Positions 48,560 through 60,965 are shown, counted from the stretch's first letter. The stretch: 64,000 nt of DNA from Tolypeutes matacus (GCA_026826555.1 JAKSZT010054324.1:9009438-9073437); one strand, 5' to 3'. The notes: generated from the sequence alone by a model not told the origin. Program-made: numbers and translations.

Positions 48560-48885
48560 CACATCCAATCAGTAATCAAGGATCACTACCACTGCCTTCT
48601 TAGGACCTCCTCCACATTCCCCTGATGATGTCTTCAACATTTCTGAGGCCTCAATATTTCTCGCCTGGATTAGAACAATCATCTCCTAACTAACTGCTCT
48701 CTCTGCTGCCAGCCCCCGATCCATCCTCCATACTGTTTTTTAAAGAACAAGTTTGACCACAGGACTCCCTGTTTAAAATTCTTTAGTCACTTCTGATAGC
48801 CTTCAGGTTAAACTCCAAAACTTTTTAGTATGGGCTCTGGTGAAACAATTATCTCTGTCCAATTCTCTCCTACTTAACAACTTGG
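48560..48885 (+). mobile_element. L2 internal fragment
   Basis: 'tttctcgcctggattagaac', 'ctcctaactaactgctctct', 'gaccacaggactccctgttt' and 'ggttaaactccaaaac' follow the L2 internal order. Confidence 0.65.
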
Positions 48886-49020
48886 AAACTTTCTCAATTT
48901 CTCTGATCCTGTAAAAAATGGGATAACAATGGTCCTTATATCATAAGTTTGTTGTTAAGATTCAGTGAGAGACTCCTATTCAAGGGCTTAGCACTGTGCC
49001 TAGTTTTCAGTGATAACATT
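48886..49020 (+). mobile_element. MIR SINE fragment
   Basis: 'tttctcaatttctctgatcc', 'tgtaaaaaatgggataacaa' and 'gcttagcactgtgcctagtt'. Confidence 0.6.
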
Positions 49021-49025
49021 TAGCT

Positions 49026-49056
<31 letters not shown>
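49026..49056. repeat. (ATG)n microsatellite
   Basis: About ten uninterrupted units between two MIR fragments. Confidence 0.95.
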
Positions 49057-49059
<3 letters not shown>

Positions 49060-49159
49060 CACCAATGTACAATTATTAGCTGCAGAAGCCCTCTTACAAC
49101 CTAGCCCTTTCTCCCTCTCCAGTTAAATCTATCTTGCTACCGGCAGATCAATAATCACA

Positions 49160-49410
49160 GCTATTATATGGGAAGTAACTACTTTGTGCCAGCCCTTAAG
49201 GTAAGGAATTTATATAAATACTTAATTTTTAACAATTCCTTGAGCTCAGTAATAGTATCCTCATTTTACAAATAGGGAAACCAAAGTCACAAAAAAAGTT
49301 AAGTAGCTTGGCCAAAGTAATCCAGTTCATCAATGGCGGAACTCAGAATTGAAATCAAAGTCCATCAAACTCCAAATCCATTTTTGATAACAACACTATG
49401 CTGCCTTTAC
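49160..49410 (-). mobile_element. MIR SINE, antisense
   Basis: 'ctactttgtgccagccctta', 'cctcattttacaaataggga' and 'gtagcttggccaaagtaatc'. Confidence 0.75.
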
Positions 49411-49499
49411 CCCACCTTACTTCCAAAAAAATTGCTGCAAAAATATTTCTGGTCCCACGTGCTTTCCAGAACTTTGCCTGTTCTCCATTATGAAGGAGA

Positions 49500-49928
49500 A
49501 TCTATGTCCCCCTCCCCTTGAACCTGGGTAGGATGTAGGGACGAATCCGGCAGAGAGAGGTTATGTGTCTTCCAAGGCTAGGACATCAAAGGCAATGCAA
49601 CTTCTGTCTGGCTTTCTCTTTTGCAACATGCATCTTTGAAGGCCTAAACTGCCATGTAAGAAGTTCAGCTATCCTGAAGCCGCCATGCTTGAGAAACCAT
49701 GTAAGAAAACACATAATGACAGAGATGACTGAGGAGCGCCAGCCCCAGCCCCAGTTGTCCTTCAAGCAGCCCCGCTGACACCAGAGGGACAGAGGGAACA
49801 GAGCAGAGTTGCCTTGGCCAAGCCCTGGCCCAAACTGCAGATTCGTGAGCTACATAAAATGATTGTGACTGTGTAAACCCCTAAGTTTTGGGGCGGTTTG
49901 TTAGGCAGTAATAGAAAACCAGAACACC
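49500..49928 (+). mobile_element. MaLR LTR (older MLT1-like), sense
   Basis: 'cccttgaacctgggtaggat', 'tcttccaaggctaggacatc', 'atgcaacttctgtctggct' and the end 'cctaagttttggggcggttt' plus 'gttaggcagtaatagaaaac' fit an old MLT1 subfamily. Confidence 0.65.
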
Positions 49929-50159
49929 ACAAAAACCTCTGACACTATTTAATCACTTTCATTTCCCCTGACAACACACCTTCCATGTTGCTCACAGGTG
50001 TAGCTGCCTCCTTCTAAAAGCACAGTCAACCCACGACACCCCACCCAGCACACACATACATTCATTTAAAGAGTTACTTTGCTTTCAAGGGTCATTGTAG
50101 ATGTTGCAATTTCAGTCATCTTTCCAAATCTGCAAGTGGTGGTTAAGGACCCAAGTTTC

Positions 50160-50345
50160 AAATCAAATGCCTAGGCTTGAATTTTTTTGTCCACTGCTTC
50201 CAGACTATGGGACTTAATCTTTCTAGACTTGTGTTTCCCCCAAAAGGGAATAATAATTATATTATTAAAGGGAATATATTATTATAGGAAATCATTTATA
50301 GCTCCTAGCAAAGTTCCTGTTACTTAGTAAGAGTTCAATACATGT
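50160..50345 (+). mobile_element. MIR SINE
   Basis: 'gcctaggcttgaattttttt', 'gggacttaatctttctagac' and 'cctgttacttagtaagagtt'. Confidence 0.55.
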
Positions 50346-50404
50346 TACTGTTATTGGAGCACTAATTATATTTCATTTTGTTTATCTATTTCTCTATTTC
50401 CTCC

Positions 50405-50510
50405 TCTGACCTGTTAGTCATTTGAGAAGGGGAACATTGTGTCCTCAATGCCTGACCCCAAGGATACCCAAAATGCATTTCTGTTGAATAAATAAATGGA
50501 TGAATGGGCA
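50405..50510 (+). mobile_element. L2 3' end
   Basis: 'gagaaggggaacattgtgtc', 'ctcaatgcctgaccccaa' and 'ctgttgaataaataaatgga'. Confidence 0.6.
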
Positions 50511-51605
50511 AGTATAATCTAGCCTCCCTTCACCCCAGCATGTAGGAGAGGAAAGAAGCTAGAGATCTCTGGTCCTCTGGGAAGTAATCTTTGTGCTGTC
50601 TGCATGCTTTCCCCCATGTTAGGCCTAATTCTTCACTCTTTCCTAGAGATGCTACAGTACTACAGCCATTATTTGTGTGACTCAATCATCCCCAAAACAA
50701 TGTGAACAGCCTCCTCACTTAGCCAAGTGAATCCTCTGGCTTCTGACAATCAAAAGCCCATGCCAAAATCTCACCTGGCTTCCAGCTGCAGAATCCCTTG
50801 CCACTTAACCATTTTATAGCATGCCATCTAGATGCCTGAGTTTGCCAAATAAAATCCAGTTAATCTTTTACAATGTCAGTCCCCTTTATGGACTGTATTA
50901 TATGGCAATGCCATATGGTAGCAAGGATGTGGAAGGGGCTCTGCTCTTACCTGACAAGTAGCTTTATGCTTCACTAAGCAAATAATTTATCTCTGGCCCC
51001 ATCATGATATTTCCCCATTGACCTCTGTTCAATAGAGAGAAATGGAAAGAAATTACTAAACAGCAACACAATCCTGGTTAGTAAGATGAGAATTTCTATA
51101 CTTAATTTTCATTTTCACCATAGAACTTACATATATGCATATTTATAGATAAAATTCATACCATAACAGCTAACTGAATCTGTGAATATGCTGACTGAGT
51201 ACCAATGACTGTCATTGGGACTCAATGTCATTCCAGTACATATTAATTTCGATATCCAGAAACCCCCATTGCACCAGCTAGTGCTTCAGTATTCCCTCTT
51301 GCCTCAGCATAAAAAGTAAAGTTTAAAATATTTTTTCAATTAGTAAAATCCAAGGGGTTGCTTGTCTACAGTAAAAAAAAAAAAGAAAGAAAGAAAATGC
51401 TTTAAAAGCAAATGCGGAATTTATCTTATTGTTGTTATTGTAGGTTCTCTGTGTCTTGTAAGGTTTAATCATCTCTGCATTCTTTCTCTGGAAAGAGCCC
51501 TTTGCAGGCTTCAGAATGCTGAGGTTAAGAAAGATTTCTGAGGCATGGTTTCACATCCTCTGATTGGGTAGCCGCTCTCGTACCATGTGAGCCTTTTGCT
51601 GTTGA

Positions 51606-51624
51606 CTCACCAGAGGGCAGCAGC
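51606..51624 (+). promoter_or_regulatory. Candidate CTCF-binding site
   Basis: 'ctcaccagagggcagcagc' matches the CTCF core (CCASYAG-RKGGC type) well. It lies in a locally GC-richer, repeat-free stretch (51540-51760). Motif evidence only. Confidence 0.4.
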
Positions 51625-51924
51625 TTCGCAGCTTGATGTCAGCTTGTAAGAATGTCAGGCACTTATCTCTGGCAGGTCCCCCACACCCCCCAGCTGCCAC
51701 CCAGAGTTGAGCAAAGCTGTTTGGGTTCACCTCTGACCAGCCTCCTGGTTGGGTTTCTCAGTGCCTGGTTACCATGCTCTAACAAAGAAAATCCTGACCA
51801 GATCTCGGCAGGAGAACACTAAACTCTTCCAGCTACGTGCTTCTGGGAATACAAATATATTCACCCAATTAAGGTTAGGATATTTGGGGGGACTGGTTAT
51901 GTTTTTCTGTACACCCCCCACTGC

Positions 51925-51951
51925 CACACACACACACACACACACACACAA
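51925..51951. repeat. (CA)n microsatellite
   Basis: About thirteen uninterrupted units. Confidence 0.95.
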
Positions 51952-52698
51952 GTCTCCGGGAGGAAAACACAAGAATGCAGAAAGAAATCTGTACACAGTC
52001 ATTAATAAGATTTCTAGATTCTGAAAGGATTTTGTGCTGTCTGCACACCTAGTTATTTGAATCTGCCTCAATTTCCCATTTATGACTGTTTACCCTGAAG
52101 CCCCATATGAAAGCCAAGGCTATCTCGGAGGTCCATTTCACCCTAACAGTCTATGTTCCCACAAGCTTAGAAATCTGGGAGCTTTCCGAGAGAACTGACT
52201 TTCTGATGCTCATGGCACTTGGCACAGTTGCCTGCCCCCCCTCCCCCAGTAGCTAGACCTAGCTCTATGCCTACCTATTTTTATATACCACCACCGAGTT
52301 TCACATCTCCTCTGCTACTATCTACACCATCCTCACATATAGCAGAGAAGAGAGCCTTAGAGCTAAGTTAATTAAATTGTTCATATTTGGGGCAGTCTTT
52401 TGATGATTCTTGTGGTTTTAGGCAAATGAAAGCAGTAAGCAAATGGTTGATAGCATATCCAGTTAAGGTTAGCTTGGCTAAGGTCAAGTAAGCAAGTATA
52501 CCAGTAATTGGGTGGGATTAATGAATCATAGAAACTAAATCATTCCTAATTCAACTGGTAAAGAGTGAGTATTCCAGGGTTTAAGGCTGTTTGATTCTCT
52601 TGGTACACTATGATCTCAGGCAAAATCGCTATCTACCAGCTTACTCACATTTTTTTTCCTTTATCCTGGTGGATGGCACCAGCTTCAATTTCCTATTC

Positions 52699-53128
52699 TG
52701 CTGGAATGTCCTCCAGGAGACATATCCTTGTCCTAATCCCAGAACCTGTGAATGTGACCTTATTTGGAGAAAACTTGTCTTTGCAGACATAATTAAGGAT
52801 CATGAGATGAAATCATCTCAGATTATCTGGGTGGGCCTTCAACCCAATGACAAGTGTCCTTGAAGGAGGCACACACAGAGAAGAGACATAGGGAAAAGAG
52901 GCATGTGAAGATAGAGGCAATGTTTGGAGTGATGTGGCCACAAGCCAAGGAATGCCTGGAGCTACCAGAAGCTGGAAGAGGCAAGGAATGGAATCTCTCC
53001 TAGAGACTCTGGAGGATCTGGCACCTTGATTTTAGATTTCCTGCCTCCTGAACTATGAGAGAATAATTTTCTGTTGTTTTAAAGCCACCAAATTTGTGAT
53101 AAGTTGTTACTGCAGTCCTAGGAATCTC
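52699..53128 (+). mobile_element. MaLR-type LTR, sense
   Basis: 'cctgtgaatgtgaccttatt', 'aagccaaggaatgcctggag', 'ctatgagagaataattttct' and 'gttgttttaaagccacc' are the standard order of a MaLR-type LTR. Confidence 0.75.
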
Positions 53129-54479
53129 TCCAGTTACAAACTCAAATACCTCATAGGAATAATGCATATAATGAAATAAGCAAGCAGTCCAGGTAGGGAA
53201 AGTCTGGTCATAGCAACCTATATAATTTTCTGTAATAAAATTGACTGTTTCAAAGGCAAGGAAACAACAGGAAGTGTAGTAGTCTGTAGCAAAGTGAGAA
53301 CAAATGTCCCATTCAAAAGAAGCACCCATTCCTCAGAACCATTGATTTGTTACCATGTGAAAACTTGTACCCAGTGTGCTCAGATCTTTCCATTTCATGG
53401 GGTTTTTATTTTAAATTTCCTAAATTTTAAGTTTTGGTTTAAAAACAAAATAGACAAAGAGCATTGAATGGGCCAAACCAAATGCATTTAAAGGCTGAAT
53501 TATGACCTCAAGTTGTCAGTTGCAGCCTTTAGAGCCAACTAACCCTTCTAACAGCATCTAAGAGGTGTGCCATAGACACAGCATGACAGAACCAAGAATT
53601 CTTAAACCCATCTTCCAGCCTAGGCCACTTACATTCAAAATTCTAAGAAAAAAAAAGAAGAAGAAGAAGAAATGCTTTCTTGAAACCTGAAATAATGTGT
53701 CTGCTTCTTCCTATTGGAGGCCTCTCCTCTTTGTTTTCTAGGGTTAGATTCATTTACACTCTGTCCATCTATACCCTAGATGTCTTGAGTGTGTGTGTGT
53801 ATGCCTGTGTGAGTGTATCAAAGAAGGTTAGGGGTAGAAGATTTGTAATTCAAGGTACAATTACTTTAGAAATAAAAATAAAAGGAAGCAAATTATTCAC
53901 CATGGGGAACTGAAAAATGGAAAACCATTTTTCTATGCTTATTTAATAACAAAGTTTTCAAATATGTTTTTCTGTGTCATACCATTCCTATCTATTTCTT
54001 CTCGATTTTCTAATCTTCCACAGAAATACTAAAAGGGTTGGTATTTAGGTCAGGTAAAACTTAAGATATAAAACTGAGACAAAATTTAATATCAACACAG
54101 CCTTTGTATCTAGTTTTTTAAAGTTTGTTACTTCTGTAGCCATTTGTCACATGTCTAGAGCCAATTACCTCACAATTTCTGAGTGTCTTTTTCAGTATGT
54201 CTATGAAGATGATTTGGAAGATAATTTTGAGCATTGAAAGTAACACAAAATGAAACCGATGCAAAGATTTATGTTGTAACTCTTGGTTGAGTCAGCAAGT
54301 GAAGAGAGAAAGTTGTGATTAATTTTCATCATTGATCCCTGTGTTCTTATAGAAATACTCTGAAAAATTATTTGGGGGAGATTTTTGAAAGTTCTTTTTA
54401 AAATGTATAGGAATTTAAAAGATTTTCAGGAATAGAGAGAGAAATGAGTCTCCTTACTAGTGAACAATTATTCTCAGTA
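53129..54479. other. Unique sequence, nothing recognised
   Basis: Short AAG and TG runs at 53650 and 53790; no supported gene or transposon. Confidence 0.45.
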
Positions 54480-55345
54480 GTAAGACAAACAACCCAATTT
54501 TAAAATGAGCAAAAGATTTGAAAAGACATTTCCCCAAAGAAAATATAAGAATTGCTAAAAAGCACATGAAAAGGTATTCACATCTTTAGTCATTAGTTAA
54601 AATGCAAATTTAAACTAAAAGAAGATACCACTTCACACCCACTGGGATTGCTAAATCTAAAAGGCAAACACTAACAAGGGTTGATGAGGATATGGAGAAA
54701 GAAGAACCCTCATACATTGTTGGTGGGAATGTAAATTAGTACAATCACTTTGGAGTTTGGCATTTTCTTTAAAGGTTCACTATAAATTTGCCATAAGATA
54801 TAACAACTCCACTTTTGTATGTTCACCCAAGAGAAAAGAAAAAAAATACTTCCACACAAAGACTTGAACGTGAATGTTCATAGCAGCATCTTTCATATTA
54901 GTGAAAAAGTGGAAACCCAAATATCCATTAGCTGATGAATGGATAAACAAAATGTGATATATCCATTCAATGAAATATTATTCAGCCATAGAAAGGAATG
55001 GAATACTGATATATGCTACAACATGTATAAACCTAAAATACCTTATACTAAATGAAAGAAACCAAACACATAACACCACATATTCTATGATTCCACTTAT
55101 ATGAAATGAAAAGGCAAATCTATAGAAACAGAAAATAGATTAGTAGTTGCTGGGGGCTGGGAATGGGAATGAGGATTAAATAAATGGCATGAAGGGTCTT
55201 GTTGGGGTACTGAAATTGTTCTAAAACTGTGTTGTATTGATGGTTACACAACTCTGTAAATTTACTATAAATCATTGGGTTGTACACACTTACAATGGGT
55301 AAATTTATGGTATGTAAGTCATTGCACATAAAAGTTGTTTAAAAT
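54480..55345 (+). mobile_element. L1M 3' fragment
   Basis: A clear ORF2 end and 3' UTR: 'aaaatgagcaaaagatttga', 'cattgttggtgggaatgtaa', 'tagctgatgaatggataaac', 'aatgaaatattattcagcca' and 'gggttgtacacacttacaat'. It is 5'-truncated and carries many indels. Confidence 0.85.
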
Positions 55346-55464
55346 TTTAAGCTAGAGGAATCTTTACAAAAATAAAACAAGAACCATAAAACTCTCTCCT
55401 TTATGTCAAACCAATCTGTTGCTAAATTTTCTATTGTTCTTGCCAAATATCCCTTTTTTTTTTT

Positions 55465-55790
55465 TTAATTTTTTAACATATTTTGAGTGGATAACACAGT
55501 TCAAAATGCAAAATGTACAAATAGATCATAATGAAAATTTTCGCTACTACTGCTCTCCCTCAGCCAGCCAATAGCACTGCCTGGAAGGAACCAATGTTGT
55601 CAGGTTCTTGGGTATCTATTCTAGAGATATTTTACACAGCTACAAGAAAATATGTATTTTATTCTAGCCGCTGTCTTCTCCCCTCCATCACAGGTTTTTT
55701 TCCACCATTGGTAGCATACTATACACACCGTTCTGCACATTTCTTCTACTTTATAATCATGCCAATCAGAATCTAAATATTGCTCAAAAC
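55465..55790 (-). mobile_element. L1ME-type 3' UTR fragment, antisense
   Basis: It has a T-rich start, 'gttcaaaatgcaaaatgtac', 'ggaaggaaccaatgttgtca' and 'ttctagagatattttacaca', the reverse of the L1ME 3' UTR. Confidence 0.6.
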
Positions 55791-55801
55791 TTTTTTGTCC
55801 T

Positions 55802-55831
55802 AATTAATTTTTTTAATTAAAAAAATTAATT
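55802..55831. repeat. Perfect 30-bp AT palindrome
   Basis: AATTAA, T7, AATT, A7 and TTAATT read identically on both strands with no loop. It lies between two antisense L1 3' UTR fragments. Confidence 0.85.
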
Positions 55832-55839
55832 TTTTTCTG

Positions 55840-56000
55840 TAAACTGGTAGGTTTACAGAAAAATCATACATAAAATACAGAGTTCCCATATACCACCCTA
55901 TTATTAACACCTTGCATTAGAGTGGTACATTTGTTACAATTCAAGAAAGAACATTTTTATAATTGTGCTATTAATCATAGCCCATCATTTACAGCTGCAC
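55840..56000 (-). mobile_element. L1 3' UTR fragment, antisense
   Basis: 'aaaatacagagttcccatat' and 'accaccctattattaacacc', then 'ttgcattagagtggtacatt' and 'tgttacaatt', match the reverse of the L1MA/B-type 3' UTR. The same 3' UTR type, in sense, ends retroposon copy 2. Confidence 0.65.
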
Positions 56001-56174
56001 TGCCAGGACACTGGGTCAGGTCCTTAACACCTCTTGCCTGGAACATTGTATTTCATCTAATGCAAGACACCATCTTATAAGATATTGCATCCCAATTTCA
56101 GATAATTTAAAATTAAATATATATATGTACCTAGGAACAATAAAGTATTATAACAGTTTTCCAACCAATTCCCT

Positions 56175-56725
56175 GACATCAAACCTGGCTCCCCTTCAAT
56201 TCATAGTCTCCTATCCTGTTAGAGTAATTTTTTAAAACTCTAGATTTAACCTTTCATCCTCTAGTTAAAATCCTGAATGGTTTTCCATTGCTACAGGTGA
56301 AGTCCAAATAACTCAGTGTGGCATACAAGATCCTCTCCACTATCTTATGGTTTAGACATGCCCAACTTTCCATGTTCCTCAAGAATGCAGTGCTTTCAAA
56401 ACTTTGTGCTTTTGTACATGTTGTTCCCTCTGCCTGGAATACACTTTATCCCCTTCCTTCTCGCTATCAGTTATCATCTAAGACTCGTCTTTGGGATAAC
56501 TTCCAGGAACTTCCCCAGGTCAATAAAGTGCCCCTTTCTGTACTGCCACCCACATTGTGCTTAATTCCATCAAAAGCACTCCTTGCCTACAATTAGGATT
56601 CTTTATTTCCTTGTCTGTCTCCCTTTAATCTAACCTTTCTTGCATCACAAGATAAACCTTCAATACATGATAAACCTTCATGATAAAACTTCAATAAATA
56701 TTTATTGAATGAATGAGTACTTTGG
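56175..56725 (+). mobile_element. L2 3' region
   Basis: 'gaatggttttccattgctac', 'tgtggcatacaagatcctct', 'acatgttgttccctctgcct' and 'ggataacttccaggaacttc', with the terminal 'aaatatttattgaatgaatg' at about 56697. The overlapping 82- and 92-residue frames are L2 relics. Confidence 0.7.
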
Positions 56726-56819
56726 ACCTTGAACGTAACGAACACATCTGCAGTAATGGAGGTGTGGTCAGCACAGTAGAGGCAAAAATACATTGGTCTG
56801 AAGTTAGACGATGCCCATT

Positions 56820-56880
56820 AATGTTTCTGAGACTTGGTTTCCTCATTTAAAACATGGATAGTATTACCTGTTTAATGGAG
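56820..56880 (+). mobile_element. MIR fragment (weak)
   Basis: 'ctgagacttggtttcctcat' and 'ttaaaacatggatag'. Confidence 0.4.
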
Positions 56881-57029
56881 AAAGCACCTGAACTAACTGG
56901 CATGGAGTTAGAACTCAAAGCATGGCAGCTTTCCTGAGAGTGACTGAAACAAATTATTTGTGGGGCAGCTTTTTTATGCATCCTGAAACAAATACACCAC
57001 TAACACATGTTGCAATACCAGATGGACTT

Positions 57030-57310
57030 TGCTTTCCTGCTTTTTTCTTACTTTTAAAAAGGTGATACATGTTTTAGAAATCAAGTTGATTTTAAAAACA
57101 CCTACAACCAAGCCCTGCCCATCCCATACCCCCAAGCCCTGTCAATAACCATTTTTAATAGCTTGTTTTACAGCTTTCCCATATCTTTTAAAATGCACAT
57201 ACAAGTTTATATGAGCACATATTATATCCCCCTCTGTTTTACACAAAATGTCCCATTACATTTGCATGTCACTTTTTTCACTTAATAATATCCGAATGGA
57301 CTTTGTGACC
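57030..57310 (-). mobile_element. L1ME-type 3' UTR fragment, antisense
   Basis: 'caataaccatttttaatagc', 'aaatgcacatacaagtttat' and 'tcacttaataatatccgaat' follow the reverse of the L1ME 3' UTR. Confidence 0.55.
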
Positions 57311-58394
57311 TTCCAAGTTTGCTCAGAAGGATTCTATTCAGGTAGGAAAGAGAGCTTTTATTTATTGCTTTGCATCACAACTCTGAACTATATCTGACGC
57401 ACGGACTCATCTCTTTCTAAAGGAAACCACAAAGAAACTGCATGAGTAAAACAATGAAAGACCCAATCTGCCTGATACATCAAGCCACAGTCAAAGAAAT
57501 CGCAGCCAGGTTGATCAGTGTATTATTGCCTTGAGATCGGAAGTAGGCTGCAAACAGCACAAAAACGCAGTCTCGTCATCTTTACCACTACTGTTTCCTA
57601 CCTGATTTTCATCATATGAAGAACATGCTACGTAGTGAGCCTTCCCCATTAAAAAAGAAGAGATAATTTTTTAGAAATATAAACAGGTCCCATTTTAGGG
57701 CTATGGCTCACGTACAGAACAGGATCACTGTTATTTATTAAGGGTATGTCTATACAGAAATCAATGCTTGTAGCACAAGGTGGTAATTTGGGCCTGGTAA
57801 ATAGGTATTATTCTTACAGTTTTGTTGATCACAGTAAATGGTAAAGTTACAAGTACAAGGTCATTAAAAGTTTGGCAAAATGTGGATATTAGAATAATAG
57901 ACTTTCCTTTGGAAATTGAATTATAGCCCAGGTTGCTCCTGCTCTCTCTTTTGCTGACTTTTTTCTTACATTGCTGAGTTGGTGACCTGAAGTCCTTAAA
58001 CTCTCATATGAATGAGAGTTTAGTCACTATGTTCTCACTTCCAAATCCTTAACTTCCCACCTGGCTTTATAGACGTTCTCCCCATGGGCAGGGAAGGAGA
58101 CTAGGATAAGTCCAACTGGTTAGTCAGCACAACTAGTGAGGAGGTTGACCATCTCAGGCCCAGTAAATTACTTTCACTCTGACCTGATTTTTCATGTTCA
58201 CAGACAGCAGAAAACTTAGCAGGGAGATTAAGAAGGGCTGTATAAGAGGACAGAATCTTCCTGATGGTCTTAAATGGGGATGGAGGATGAGACTGTGTCT
58301 GACCATATAAGCCCAGAGAAGTGGAAGCCTGAGTCAGCACTCTACAGTGTACTGGCCACAAATGCTGCAAATCCAGTAGCCAAAGAAAGTGAGT
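57311..58394. other. Unique sequence, nothing recognised
   Basis: No repeat was recognised. The C-terminal part of the 213-residue minus-strand frame falls here. Confidence 0.4.
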
Positions 58395-58790
58395 ACAGGG
58401 AGGTATGGGAGCCAGCAAGCAAAGGCACCTAATCCAGCAAAGGTGGAGGGGGAAGGGTGTTATCAGGGCAATCATTCTGGAAAAAGTAATGTTTGAGTCT
58501 AATAGTCTGATAGGGTAAGCCGGAGATGGGCCGGGAGAGAAGGAGACTTGCAAAAGCACTGAAGCCCTGAGACCTGGGCATGTTAATAACTCCAGATAGT
58601 TCAGGATGGCCAGGAATGGAATGCCAGGGATCATGGTGAGAGACAAGATGAGGCTGGAGAAATGGCTAGACCCAGATGAAGGACCATGTGAATTCATGCT
58701 CAGGATCTTGAATTTTAACTCGAAGGCACTACTGGGAGTCATTGGAAGATTTTAAGCAAAGAATAAATAACAAGATCAGATTTAAGTTGT
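58395..58790 (-). mobile_element. L2 region, antisense
   Basis: 'gggagtcattggaagatttt', 'aagcaaagaataaataacaa', 'gagacaagatgaggctggag' and 'gcactgaagccctgagacct' are the reverse of the L2 ORF-end region. The longest frame of the window (213 residues, minus, 58101-58742) runs through it in L2 sense. That explains part of its length. Confidence 0.65.
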
Positions 58791-58879
58791 AGATAGGTCA
58801 TTTTCATGGGCATGTAGAGCATGGATTTAAGAGCTCCTTCCAAAGCATCTCCCTTACTATATTGTAATAGGCATTTGTC

Positions 58880-59095
58880 TGTTTCCACACTAATGTGTAA
58901 CCTCCATAAAGTCAGGGATCATGTCTGCTTTCCTAGTACCTTCCAAATAGTCATTCATTCATAAGTGAATTGATGAACAAATGAAAAATGGGTATACACT
59001 GTGTTCATCTTTGTGTCCCTAATGCTTCTACAGCACTTGGCACAATGTAGGTAATTAATACAGGCCCACTGAATAAATGAATGAATTAATGATGA
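58880..59095 (+). mobile_element. L2 3' end, partly duplicated
   Basis: 'taacctccataaagtcaggg' and 'atcatgtctgctttcctagt' are followed by a second L2-like end, 'tctacagcacttggcacaat' with 'ctgaataaatgaatgaatta'. Confidence 0.7.
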
Positions 59096-59184
59096 CTTTT
59101 GCCTCACTTTCCAGACTCATCACCTAATATTTCCCAAGACTTTATGGTCCTTTAACAATAAATTTGTATCATTTTCCCAAATGT

Positions 59185-59570
59185 GCTGTATTGTTTGCTT
59201 TTCATATACTGTTCCCTCTGATTTCAATTCCCTGCCCCTATCTCCTGTCTATATAGTGAAATCCAGTTATGTCTCAAAACTCAACTCAGATTTTACCCTT
59301 TTATGGAAGTCCTTTGGAATCCTAATATGTCCCACTACCATGGTGGCCCTATGGGATTATCACTTGTTCCTTTGTTCTGGTTGTGTATCTTCTTATTTTG
59401 TGGCTTTTTTTTTTTTTTTTGCATTTATCACAGTTTACATTATACTTTGTTATTTTTCAGCTCTAGATTCTGAGCTTCTACAGGGCAGGGACTGTCCCAT
59501 TTTGCTTCCTCAATACCTATCCCAGCCTAGACCTAGATCATTAAGGGACACTCCAATAATGTCTTTCTGA
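59185..59570 (+). mobile_element. L2 3' region
   Basis: 'ctgttccctctgatttcaat', 'cttatttt..tttgcatttatcac' and 'cttctacagggcagggactg'. The 129-residue frame over it is accidental. Confidence 0.7.
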
Positions 59571-60294
59571 AATTGAATTATCTTTTGAAGCTATTTATAT
59601 TTTATCACTTTTAGATAAAAGTTTCATGGTTTACTCTCCAATGTGTAAAGCAGTTCTTCCTTTTTAACCCTAATATTATCTCTGGCTCCCTTCTCCATGT
59701 GCCCTGGGAGTTGGTGAGCAATTCTGTGTCCATAGAGTCCATCGCCTTTGTGATTTCCTCTCTGTCCTCCCACCTTTCATGTTTGCAGATTGAGTAGTCC
59801 TGAGCCTAAGGATCATTTTTCACTTGCCTTTCAGGTCCCACCTTTATCCAAAGTATCCTGCAGGAAGCTTACAAAGCCAGATGCACACATTGGGATAAAC
59901 ACAAGCTTCATATCATCGTACAAATGAAAGGTAATGTGTTTTTGGCTCTTTTTCAAAATGTTTGCAGTGATCACGATTTTATTGGCTTTTGAATTAGAAG
60001 CAATAGGTCCCCCTGGATCCTTCTTTTCAAAAACAAGGGATCAAAGCCCAGTGCAGTTGGCTCCTTTCCCCCTGTTGAGTATGATAACAATCATCCTCTA
60101 TTTTCTGCAAGTTTTTATCAAAACCTGGTTACCAGCATCCTGTTCTTCAAGACATGGGCACGACTTACTCCTTCCAACTTGAATGTGGGGGGAAAAATAA
60201 GAAACAACTAATTCTCTTTCAGTTTTCTCCAAAATTAGCCATTTTCCATTTTGCCATCTAATTTCCCCCTTGAGGTTTAATGATTGTTATTATA

Positions 60295-60525
60295 GTTAAT
60301 ACTTGTAGAGCACGAGAGCTTTATGTCAAGCACTAATCTAAGAGATTTATATCACACATATACAGTCATCTAATCCTCACATTCATACTATGGCATCCAT
60401 ATTGTTATAATCCCTATTTTATAAAATAAGAAAGTGAGGCACAGAGACATTAAGTTACCCAAAGTCACAAAGCTAGTATGTGCAGAATGGAGAGATAAAC
60501 CCATACAGTCTGACTCTGTACATAA
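60295..60525 (-). mobile_element. MIR SINE, antisense
   Basis: 'ctaatcctcacattcatact', 'aaagtgaggcacagagacat' and 'acccaaagtcacaaagctag'. Confidence 0.75.
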
Positions 60526-60589
60526 AGCTGGATCTGGTGGAGAGGGAACAAAAGAGATGAGGCAGAGCTTTATCTGACACTTTCCATTA

Positions 60590-60760
60590 TTAGCTGTGAA
60601 CTTTCGGTAGGTACTTAACTTACTGAGCATCAGTTTTGACATGTATAATGTGAAAACAGAAACAGATACCTCATGGCTTGTTGAGAGCAGTAAACATAAC
60701 CAAACATGTAAAACGTCTGGCTGACTGAAAGTGCTTAATAAATGCCATTTCTCTCCTTCT
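60590..60760 (+). mobile_element. MIR SINE
   Basis: 'ttagctgtgaactttcggta' and 'tgactgaaagtgcttaataa'. Confidence 0.65.
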
Positions 60761-60879
60761 TCCACCCAGTTACAATTTTAAGTTATCACAACCATGTAAG
60801 GTTTATCCTCTTCCCTTTTCTGTACCAACTGTATGAACTGAAGCCCCAGTTCCTTTACTCTAAGGTGACAATCATAAAG

Positions 60880-60965
60880 CCCATTGTGAGCATTAAATGA
60901 CATCATGCCTGAAAGGCAATTAGCATAGTGCCTGGCATATGGTAAATGTGGGATAAATAGCAGCA
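60880..60965 (+). mobile_element. MIR 3' fragment
   Basis: 'ttagcatagtgcctggcata' and 'tggtaaatg'. Confidence 0.55.

Larger units (their letters stand above)
50511..52698. other. Repeat-poor stretch with candidate CTCF site
   Basis: It contains the GC-richer patch at 51540-51760 and a CA microsatellite. No coding evidence. Confidence 0.45.

Noticed and set aside
58101..58742. 213-residue minus-strand frame, the longest in the window
   Set aside because: About half of it runs in sense through an old L2 LINE and the rest is low-complexity S/P/L-rich sequence. No domain, no splice logic, no start context.
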